A DNA stretch of 28,196 bases from Lingula anatina (lineage: Eukaryota; Brachiopoda; Lingulata; Lingulida; Lingulidae): positions 250,001-278,196 of the forward strand of contig NW_019775401.1 in assembly GCF_001039355.2 (NCBI RefSeq). Reading direction: 5' to 3'. This document shows positions 12,592 to 18,202 of this stretch, in pieces. The translations under genes and the position numbers were made by a program. Positions within the stretch are counted from its first letter, which is position 1. The number at the start of each line of letters is the position of its first letter. Below the pieces are notes generated by a model. The model saw only the letters and a list, made by a program, of their open reading frames with translations, was not told where the DNA came from and did no database searches.

Positions 12592-14840
12592 TTTTTTTTG
12601 TAGAGATATGTCTGTATAAGCATAAATTAAAGATATTTTATCTTTTCAGCTAAGCAAGGACTGGTTGATAAGAGGAGACTTTAAAGAGAAGACAATCTCC
12701 ATAAACTCAACCAATGAACTGTCTTTAACTGTCTCTATTCGCTACACTTCGCCACAACACACCATCAAGAGAAGGGTGTCCAGAATCAAAACAGGGCTGT
12801 TTGGAGTAAGAATTAGTGATACCTGCAAGTGAGTACACATTCCTTTACTGCATCTTCTTTTTGATGAGCTTTTAACTTTGCTATTAACCAAATACAACTA
12901 CTTTACACGTTTTTAGTACAATCATTGAAGATAAACATAAATATTAACTGACCAAACTTGTCTTCTATCAGGTGCCAATTTGGAGAGCACACTGTTGCAA
13001 TGTCCCTATTGCAGTGTATGCCAAATAGTCTTAACTAAGATGTTTTCAGTGTGCAGTGATTCTATAAATGTGGAATTGCCTATTTCAGCTTGGCATATAA
13101 ATGTAGCAAATAAAAAAATACATACTTTTTTATTTAAATTGCAGAAGGGAAAAGAGGCCTTTACCACTAATAGTAGAAGCATGCTGTAGAGAAATAGAGA
13201 GAAGAGGTAAAGAATTGTGTTTGTTTTAACTTTAAAGAATCATTTTATTTTTGCAAATCACCAATGCCTGTAGGTATCCTGCTTTTTGTATTAAAATCCA
13301 TTCTTTAAGTTAACAGTAAAACTCCTTGAGTTCAACTGAATGAATTTTATCCTCATCATTGAAGTGTAAATCTGTTTCAGTTACTATTTTGTTTTTGAAA
13401 AATAACTGACTTTCACCAAATTAGAATTGAATTGAGATGAATATTGTAGGAATTGTAGTTTTATTAAAGTGAATGTAAATCTTCATATTTGCAGGGTTAA
13501 CGTGTCTTATGTTAATGCTAAACTGATATCCTGTTTGTTCTAGGTCTTGATGAGATGGGAATTTACCGAGTATCTGCCTCAACTGCCGATGTCCAGACAC
13601 TTAAAAAGGCGTTTGAAAGAAGTAAGTTTCAGTTTTCATCAGCGGCAATGCTTATAGTTGTAAAAATTGTATGTTTCTGAATATAACGTGCCCTGAAAAT
13701 TCCAACTTACTATGTCATTTTTCCACACCAGCTTGTGTTGCATTACTGTTCAGTTTGTGCATCTTTTTGAATTGTGTGACTGTATATATTCAGCCATAGT
13801 ATGAGAGTAAATAGGTTTTATTATCTCAGTGATATCTGGTTTCAGATAGCAAAGCTGGCAGTCAGTTGGTCAGTGAACTTGACATCCACGCAGTATCAGG
13901 TGTGCTCAAATTATACTTCCGTGAGCTGCCTGAAGCTGTGTTCACTGATCGCCTTTATCCAAGTTTTGTTGAGGGACTGGGTAAGTTGCTAAAAGATGTT
14001 GCCTGCATGTCATGAAACTTGCATTTGTTTTTCTTTTTGTCAAATTTACAGTTTTTTTAATATTTAAATATGATAAGTTTTCATATTTGCTTTCAAAGAT
14101 TTTTTATTGTTATTCTGCAAAATGGCATTTACAAGTTTTTGCCGCGATGTATACATTGTTACTTTGTATTATTTTAAAATTTGGTATTAAAAACGTTCAT
14201 TTTAATCGTTTAACAACTAAATGTAGGAATGATATTAATTCATCTCTCTTCAGATTTAACTGACCCAGATGGAAAGCAGAAGTGTATGTTGGGACTACTG
14301 GCTTCACTGCCAGAGTCTAACCTCAATACTATCCTCTTCCTCGTTAAACACCTGATTACGTAAGTATCAATATTTTTTCTCATATTTGATCAGACATAAT
14401 TTTTACTCCATTGCCTGTTCTTAATACAATACTTTAACATGAGATTTTAAAACTCATATTTGAATTGATACCAGTTTTCAACTCTTCTGCTATAAACCAC
14501 CTCAAATAAACCATTTGTTTTTTTCCATCTTTTTGGTACTTTGGTAGGATTTATTGTGCAGGTTATATTATGGCATACATATAATTGATTTGTAAATATT
14601 TGTTTTAGTGTGAGCAAGAAAGATGAAGTGAACAAGATGACAATTCATAACCTAGCCACTGTGTTTGGTCCAACATTGTTACGACCAGCTGTGAGGGATT
14701 CTACAATGTCACCTCTAGAGCTTCTTTCAATGGAGACCAAAGATGCCATGTTGCAGACTGGAATTTTGTTGTATTTCCTCAAATTAGCTCAGAGTGGAGT
14801 GGATCTATCAGTCAAGCCTTCCTTTGAGACAAGTTTTTAA
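3168..14840 (+). CDS. BCR/ABR: BCR/ABR-family RhoGEF-PH-C2-RhoGAP protein (21 exons, 5' incomplete)
   Basis: Dual-function regulator of Rho-family GTPases. In the vertebrate family the DH-PH part promotes GTP loading and the C-terminal GAP part stimulates GTP hydrolysis on Rac and Cdc42, at membranes and the actin cortex. The coding sequence joins 3168-3424, 5250-5363, 5669-5854, 6180-6287, 6505-6600, 6912-7156, 7482-7555, 7764-7873, 8825-8896, 9089-9227, 9607-9668, 9939-9981, 10113-10187, 10534-10631, 11189-11287 (or its copy 11695-11793), 12650-12828, 13145-13206, 13544-13621, 13846-13980, 14254-14359 and 14609-14840. All phases agree and give 855 visible residues. Approximate domains are low-complexity N-terminus 1-95, DH 98-288, PH 298-466 split by a coiled coil (365-420), C2 505-620 and RhoGAP 640-840 with arginine finger R681 in GIYRVS. 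No kinase or oligomerisation region of the long BCR form is visible. The visible length is close to human ABR, but the missing 5' end leaves a BCR-like long form possible. Invertebrates usually have a single pro-orthologue. Confidence 0.95.
3425..5249 (+). other. Large intron, no internal features recognised
   Basis: 1.8-kb AT-rich intron between GTAAGG and TTTTAG. I found no further exon, repeat family or RNA gene. An open frame at 3679-3870 shows no similarity I recognise. Confidence 0.75.
5250..5363 (+). CDS. BCR/ABR: BCR/ABR exon b: start of DH domain
   Basis: 38 codons, phase 0 at both ends, acceptor TGTTTTAG, donor GTAAAT. It encodes [19 protein letters not shown], the first conserved helix of a DH domain. 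It aligns with the RKWVLSGILASEETYL helix of vertebrate BCR. Confidence 0.95.
5669..5854 (+). CDS. BCR/ABR: BCR/ABR exon c: DH domain
   Basis: 62 codons, phase 0/0, acceptor CTTCTCTTCAG, donor GTAAGT. It encodes [20 protein letters not shown], equivalent to the family segment SQPVLTSQQIETIF, then [13 protein letters not shown] and the VGDIF motif. Confidence 0.96.
6180..6287 (+). CDS. BCR/ABR: BCR/ABR exon d: DH domain
   Basis: 36 codons, phase 0/0, acceptor TTTTTTAG, donor GTGAGG. It encodes [20 protein letters not shown], corresponding to the helix with NYGVAMEMAEKCC in BCR. Confidence 0.95.
6505..6600 (+). CDS. BCR/ABR: BCR/ABR exon e: DH conserved region 3
   Basis: 32 codons, phase 0/0, acceptor TTTTCCAG, donor GTATGT. 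It encodes [20 protein letters not shown], the DH CR3 helix that contacts the GTPase. It matches the LLYKPVDRVTRSTLVLHDLL pattern of the family. Confidence 0.97.
6912..7156 (+). CDS. BCR/ABR: BCR/ABR exon f: end of DH and start of PH
   Basis: 81 codons plus two bases (exit phase 2), acceptor TTTACCAG, donor GTAAGT. It encodes [12 protein letters not shown] (end of DH), a linker, then the first PH strands [12 protein letters not shown] and [19 protein letters not shown], parallel to RKLRHVFLFTDLLLCTKLK in BCR. Confidence 0.97.
7482..7555 (+). CDS. BCR/ABR: BCR/ABR exon g: PH domain
   Basis: 74 bp, entry phase 2, exit phase 1, acceptor ACATTTCAG, donor GTAAGA. It encodes [18 protein letters not shown], matching YDCKWYIPLTDLSFQM of BCR. 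The Lys-Trp-Phe/Tyr-Ile-Pro-Leu core is kept. Confidence 0.96.
7764..7873 (+). CDS. BCR/ABR: BCR/ABR exon h: coiled-coil insert in PH
   Basis: 110 bp, entry phase 1, exit phase 0, acceptor CATTTTAG, donor GTGAGT. It is rich in Lys, Glu and Asp with heptad-like spacing ([20 protein letters not shown]). It corresponds to the KIKISQIKNDIQREKRANKG insert of the BCR/ABR PH domain. Confidence 0.93.
8663..8784. repeat. Tandem duplication, two 61-bp copies
   Basis: Copies 8663-8723 and 8724-8784 differ at about five positions. Both contain GAGGGGAAAATAATGGCTAA. The array ends 40 bp before the acceptor of exon i, so it adjoins the branchpoint and polypyrimidine region. The rest of this 950-bp intron (7874-8824) shows nothing recognisable. 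Confidence 0.9.
8825..8896 (+). CDS. BCR/ABR: BCR/ABR exon i: coiled coil, second half
   Basis: 24 codons, phase 0/0, acceptor GTTTCTTTCAG, donor GTAAGA. It encodes [13 protein letters not shown], nearly identical to the family motif (K/R)ATERLKKKLSEQ. That is strong support despite its small size. Confidence 0.95.
9089..9227 (+). CDS. BCR/ABR: BCR/ABR exon j: C-terminal half of PH
   Basis: 46 codons plus one base (exit phase 1), acceptor TTTCCTAG, donor GTAATG. It encodes [20 protein letters not shown], the last PH strand and the C-terminal helix with the near-invariant tryptophan (visible residue 455). The BCR equivalent is GKSYTFLISSDYERAEWRE. Confidence 0.98.
9607..9668 (+). CDS. BCR/ABR: BCR/ABR exon k: PH-C2 linker
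   Basis: 62 bp, entry phase 1, exit phase 0, acceptor TATTTTAG, donor GTAAGA. It encodes [20 protein letters not shown], equivalent to the SFSLTSVELQMLTNSC linker of BCR. Confidence 0.88.
9939..9981 (+). CDS. BCR/ABR: BCR/ABR exon l: 43-bp micro-exon in the PH-C2 linker
   Basis: 14 codons plus one base, entry phase 0, exit phase 1, acceptor CATTGCAG, donor GTATGT. It encodes [14 protein letters not shown]. It is needed to keep frame between its neighbours (exit phase 1 into exon m), which supports it although the sequence is poorly conserved. Confidence 0.82.
10113..10187 (+). CDS. BCR/ABR: BCR/ABR exon m: first strand of C2
   Basis: 75 bp, phase 1/1, acceptor TTTCTTCAG, donor GTAGGT. It encodes [19 protein letters not shown], the C2 opening strand equivalent to GFLNVIVHSATGFKQSS. 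Confidence 0.92.
10534..10631 (+). CDS. BCR/ABR: BCR/ABR exon n: C2 domain
   Basis: 98 bp, entry phase 1, exit phase 0, acceptor CCATTTCAG, donor GTAAGT. It encodes [14 protein letters not shown], then AKTNT and EPEWNQ. This matches LYCTLEVDSFGYF, AKTRV and EPNWNEEF of BCR. Confidence 0.97.
10766..11066. mobile_element. Palindromic MITE-like foldback element in BCR/ABR intron
   Basis: The left arm (10766 to about 10892) and right arm (about 10941-11065) are inverted complements along about 125 bp with a few mismatches and small indels. The loop is about 48 bp. Outer ends read ATCGCATTCACAA and TTGTGAATGCGAT. TAAG occurs on both sides (10762-10765 and 11067-11070), a candidate 4-bp target duplication that could be chance. 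No reading frame of note, so it is non-autonomous. The superfamily is unassigned. It ends about 120 bp before the acceptor of exon o. Confidence 0.88.
10823..11328. repeat. First copy of a 506-bp direct repeat
   Basis: Matches 11330-11834 at an offset of 506-507 bp. The only difference I see is one T near the left end (TACATTAAAG versus TACATAAAG). It contains most of the MITE, an intron segment, exon o and the first 41 bp of the following intron. Confidence 0.97.
11189..11287 (+). CDS. BCR/ABR: BCR/ABR exon o, copy 1: C2 domain
   Basis: 33 codons, phase 0/0, acceptor TTTTCCAG, donor GTAAGT. It encodes [19 protein letters not shown] and LLGKSALE, matching EFEIELEGSQTLRILCYEK and LMGKGQVQL of BCR. 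The loop between these blocks is about 11 residues shorter than in human BCR. An identical exon lies at 11695-11793, and only one is expected in the real mRNA. Confidence 0.93.
11329..11329. other. Single-N contig join
   Basis: One N separates the two 506-bp repeat copies exactly. This is what a scaffolder writes when adjoining contigs overlap but are not merged. Confidence 0.9.
11330..11834. repeat. Second copy of the 506-bp direct repeat
   Basis: Starts inside the left arm of the MITE and carries the remainder of that element, the intron and a second exon o. The sequence then continues into unique intron (GTAAGCATTTG), which fits a contig that began inside the hairpin. Confidence 0.97.
11695..11793 (+). 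CDS. BCR/ABR: BCR/ABR exon o, copy 2 (probable assembly duplicate)
   Basis: Identical to 11189-11287, including splice sites. Because the exon is 99 bp in phase 0/0, including both copies would not break the frame but would repeat 33 residues within the C2 domain, which is structurally implausible. Treat as an alternative placement of the same exon unless raw reads show two copies. Confidence 0.6.
11835..12649 (+). other. Intron remainder with T-rich tracts
   Basis: No exon or recognised repeat. A T-rich stretch with two long T runs lies at 12559-12599, about 50 bp before the acceptor TCTTTTCAG. Confidence 0.75.
12559..12599. repeat. Two poly-T runs
   Basis: A run of 17 T and a second of about 13 T are separated by AATTTATTTA. 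Confidence 0.9.
12650..12828 (+). CDS. BCR/ABR: BCR/ABR exon p: end of C2, linker, start of RhoGAP
   Basis: 179 bp, entry phase 0, exit phase 2, acceptor TCTTTTCAG, donor GTGAGT. It encodes [22 protein letters not shown] (last C2 strand), then [18 protein letters not shown], matching LKRMPSRKQTGVFGVKI at the RhoGAP boundary. Confidence 0.96.
13145..13206 (+). CDS. BCR/ABR: BCR/ABR exon q: RhoGAP first helix
   Basis: 62 bp, entry phase 2, exit phase 1, acceptor AATTGCAG, donor GTAAAG. It encodes [22 protein letters not shown] once split codons are joined. The pattern is that of the family [22 protein letters not shown]. Confidence 0.95.
13544..13621 (+). CDS. BCR/ABR: BCR/ABR exon r: RhoGAP arginine-finger exon
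   Basis: 78 bp, phase 1/1, acceptor TGTTCTAG, donor GTAAGT. It encodes [20 protein letters not shown]. The Arg in GIYRVS is the catalytic arginine finger (visible residue 681). Its presence predicts an active GAP. Confidence 0.98.
13846..13980 (+). CDS. BCR/ABR: BCR/ABR exon s: RhoGAP core
   Basis: 135 bp, phase 1/1, acceptor GTTTCAG, donor GTAAGT. It encodes [20 protein letters not shown], the second conserved RhoGAP box with the Lys and Arg of LKLYFREL, followed by [14 protein letters not shown]. Confidence 0.98.
14254..14359 (+). CDS. BCR/ABR: BCR/ABR exon t: RhoGAP
   Basis: 106 bp, entry phase 1, exit phase 2, acceptor CTCTTCAG, donor GTAAGT. It encodes [20 protein letters not shown], matching CMLNLLLSLPEANLLTFLFL. 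Confidence 0.97.
14609..14840 (+). CDS. BCR/ABR: BCR/ABR last coding exon u: RhoGAP end and C-terminus
   Basis: Acceptor TGTTTTAG, entry phase 2, stop TAA at 14838-14840. It encodes [20 protein letters not shown], the third RhoGAP box with the conserved Asn, then a C-terminal helix and tail ending ETSF. Thr at -2 and Phe at 0 fit a class I PDZ ligand, in the same place as the STEV tail of human BCR. Confidence 0.98.
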
Positions 14841-15520
14841 CTGACTTAATTCAAAACCTTCTTTATTTTTAAAATTTTGATATTTGGGAAATTAAACAAT
14901 TGGAATTTTTTGTGAGCTGAGATTGTCTTTGTTGATTAACTTTTTTTGCATTATTTTTGAAGTAAATACGGAAAATCAAGAAAATATTTACAGTCTGTAA
15001 TCATTCGAGTATGAAATATGCCATTATATATTTTGCTATCACAATGTTTAACAGTACAGTGATTCTTTATCAGAAGTAAGATATTCTTTATTTTAAATTG
15101 ATCAGCTGACGTTTTTCTTTGTGCTATTAGGCCATCTTTGCCTGTACTGTCTTCCAGTAAGCATGCATTGATACTTGGCTCTGTTTTATGGTGCTTTGAT
15201 AACAGTTTAAGTATTATCATTAAAATGACTAATATGCAACATGTACAGCTGCTTCATATTATTTTGTATATATTTAATATGTGATATATGTATATATATG
15301 TTATATTTATGAAAGCAGGAAGTATGCTGTACAGTGGCTGACCAGGCTGTATAACTGTAGCAGAACAGTTTGTTTTCCTGATAATTTAGAGAAAACTGTT
15401 TTCAGTGGCATGTTTTATATATTTTGTACCCTCTAGATTCAGTGACATCCTGAATACAACTGAAAAAAAATATATTAGTCAGTGTTTAAAATGGCCTCGT
15501 AATAACAATTTTCCAAATGA

Positions 15521-15526
15521 AATAAA
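15521..15526 (+). terminator. Polyadenylation signal AATAAA (proximal, BCR/ABR)
   Basis: Canonical hexamer about 680 bp after the stop codon. Use would give a short 3' UTR that keeps both Pumilio-type elements. Confidence 0.45.
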
Positions 15527-16428
15527 TTGAGAATATATTCTGAAATGAAGGAACATTAACAGATATGGTTTATTTTCTGTAAATTTATTTAAGAGATTGT
15601 ACTTTTGTTCTTTTAAGAGGAGGCGTTGAATGGAGTTATATATTTATTTGAAAAATGTTCCACAACAGTGTTTGGAATGAAAGATACTCGATTAGTTTAT
15701 CATACAAGCACCTGCATTCAGGAACGGCTCACTGTGAGCAAACTGACTGTAGTAACTGTTCACTATGCAGACTCTCAGAGTAAGCAGGGAAGATTCACCT
15801 CTCTAGAAATTAGTAAATACCATTTACCATTCAAATACCTGACATTAGTTTGTACTTGCACTGATGGTCTCAATTTAACAGTAAGTGCCACATGCCAGCT
15901 GGATACTATGTTGAAATTCAGTCATGTATTAAATAATTCATAAATTTTATCAAGTATGCAATGATTGGATTTCAATTTAGTGTCCATTTGGCTATTGGAC
16001 ATAAAAACACAGACCTTACACAACTGGATCAGCAATCTGATTGGCTGGTTGGCTGTCTAGTTACGAGTCCACTTAAAGAAGTTAACTGCAAGTATGAGCT
16101 GCAGGCTTGGCTATCAAATATAATATTATTACCTGGCCAGGCAGTAAAACAAAGATTTACAATTATTAAGTGTAATTTTTTTTCTCTAGAGATTTTGGCC
16201 ATTAGGTATGTTTGTTTATTCTGGAAAGCTAAGTAGGCAATTCATTTACCTCTTGTAAAGATCATTACAATACAAAATTTGAACATTATTTAATGATACT
16301 ATGTAATTTTCATGTTAATTCAAAGTGATAAAGTTTTATGCAAGGTTTACAGAACTGACATACAATAGGCACTGCAGGAACAGGCAAATGTATGTAGTGG
16401 TGTTGGCACATCAACAGGTTATTTGACC

Positions 16429-16434
16429 AATAAA
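16429..16434 (+). terminator. Polyadenylation signal AATAAA (BCR/ABR)
   Basis: Canonical hexamer within GACCAATAAACAATAT. Candidate distal end. Confidence 0.4.
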
Positions 16435-16643
16435 CAATATAGCTGCCTGCACATTTCATGCTTAAATATTTTCTTCCCTTAATTAGCAGATTTAAATTTT
16501 GCAGTTGTTGCTATGTGCAAAAGTTTGTTGAGAGTTGCCTTAAATCTATTAGCATCAGAGCTTTTGATGCATGATACCAACTGTTAATTATTACAAACTT
16601 AATCCAGAATTTTGATCAGTTATTCTCAAAATGATTATTTTAT

Positions 16644-16657
16644 AATAAAACAATAAA
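16644..16657 (+). terminator. Paired distal polyadenylation signals (BCR/ABR)
   Basis: AATAAA at 16644-16649 and 16652-16657. Cleavage is expected around 16670-16682, which is where the minus-strand SNAP29 transcript should also end. Confidence 0.5.
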
Positions 16658-16664
16658 TAATGGA

Positions 16665-18035
16665 AGATTTTTGTTATGAAAATCAAACATTTATTTAACT
16701 GATACATGGATGACCACCAATATTGCATCCAGAATACAAAGAAATTCTTGCCACTGAGATTTGAAAAGGTTAACACAATACATCCTCACTGTAACCAGAC
16801 GGGAGCAGCAACAAAATTAGAAACGGCTGAAATTGGCCTGTCAGGGTCACAAGTTGTGAACCCCAGTGTTTGAGGACTTGTGATATCTATTTATTTCTTA
16901 TATCATTTTTGATTATTATCATTACAGCCGAATATCTTACATGCTCACAAAGAGTAAATGTTTAATAGTTATAGTGTTACACAGGCTTTAATGCTCATTT
17001 CAACATTTTAATGCTCAAGGCACTGTTACTCACAGAAACAGTTTACATTTTTCATACAGGTCACTACTGAAATGATTGTCTCTTAACACTTCCCTTTAAG
17101 GTTATAAATGTGTCAAGGTGTACAGTAAAAAGATGACTGTTGCACAAAATACAAATCTCTATCTACACCGTAAAGCAACATGTAACAATTTAAGTATAAA
17201 TCAGGTGTGAGCCCAGTGAATACTATTTTCAAAAGATCATTTCTACTTTTATACTGCAACTGAAGGTAACCTATGGTCATTCTCCTCTGCCCAGCATATT
17301 CCTTCAGTCAACATTCAATAGTTGAAACTGTGCATGATGGCATTAGCATTGATTTTTCAACAAAAGTCTAAACCTAGTGGTGCGTCACATGACTTGGTCT
17401 TGTAATGGACTGATGGAAGAATGATTTGTATATATACCTCTTTAAGGCCAGTTTGAAAGATCTGAAATAATGCTTAGCAAAGCATTGCATTTTTAAAACG
17501 GAAAAATGTAAATGTCCAAACCTATACAATATAGCCTTGTTGGAATGCCTTAGTAAATAATGCTAAAAGAAGAAGTCCAAAAATATGGAGTGGTACAGAC
17601 AATACTTCTCTCCAAGTACTTCATACATGGGATCTATACAAAATGGATTTTCTGAGTGACTGCTATTGTTAATACTTGATTAAAATACTACTACTTTTAA
17701 CTATTAACACTACTCTTGAGCAATCCCTATGAAATTTGTTTCTACCAGAAAAGAAACAAAATTTCTGGAAGATTATTGCTGCACCTAAATGTTCTTAATT
17801 TTATATTATTTTGTAATCAAGGGACATTCCTGTATTGTACATATCACTTGCATACAGTAATAACATTCACAGCATGAAATTCAGTAATGATTTCTGAACT
17901 TAGTCAAGAATCCTTTACTCCCACATTCTTCATTAAGGCAGAGTATTCCTAGATTCATATAATGATCCTCACTAATTGTTTAAGAAAGATGACATCTTCT
18001 TTATCTTTCTTTCTTACACTTTTGTCAAATATGGA
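16665..18035 (-). other. SNAP29: Probable 3' UTR of SNAP29
   Basis: About 1.35 kb of AT-rich DNA between the SNAP29 stop and the first strong minus-strand signal. No exon, RNA gene or repeat was recognised in it. Confidence 0.55.
16690..16695 (-). terminator. SNAP29: Polyadenylation signal of SNAP29 (distal)
   Basis: TTTATT on the plus strand is AATAAA on the minus strand. Cleavage is expected near 16665-16675. A second minus-strand AATAAA is at 16890-16895. Confidence 0.5.
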
Positions 18036-18202
18036 TTACTTGTAAAGAATTTTCCTCATTTGTTTGTTCTGGTCATCCACATTGGTTGTTGCTTTTTCAG
18101 TTGCTAAGTCAATTCTGTCAATCTGTTCATTTTGACGATCAATTTCTGTTCCCAGTCCTTTTCCCAAGAACTGCAGTCGGGACAGCACCCCTGACATTTC
18201 AT
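18036..18202 (-). CDS. SNAP29: SNAP29 exon 3: second (Qc) SNARE motif
   Basis: Minus-strand acceptor TCTTTTGCAG, entry phase 1, stop TAA at 18038-18036. It encodes EMSGVLSRLQFLGKGLGTEI, then DRQNEQIDRI, where Q at the zero-layer position is consistent with a Q-SNARE, and ends QMRKILYK. It parallels IEEQDDILDRL of human SNAP29. Confidence 0.96.

Larger units (their letters stand above)
14841..16680 (+). other. BCR/ABR: Probable 3' UTR of BCR/ABR
   Basis: AT-rich DNA after the stop, without splice-flanked exons. It contains several AATAAA signals and two Pumilio-type TGTATATA elements (15265-15272, 15289-15296). Two unrelated open frames (15626-15943 and 15961-16236) show no family similarity and are probably chance. 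The 3' limit depends on which polyadenylation signal is used. Confidence 0.6.

Noticed and set aside
15626-16236. Two consecutive plus-strand frames (105 and 91 codons) after the BCR/ABR stop
   Set aside because: They lie in different frames, lack recognisable domains and splice sites, and sit where a 3' UTR is expected.
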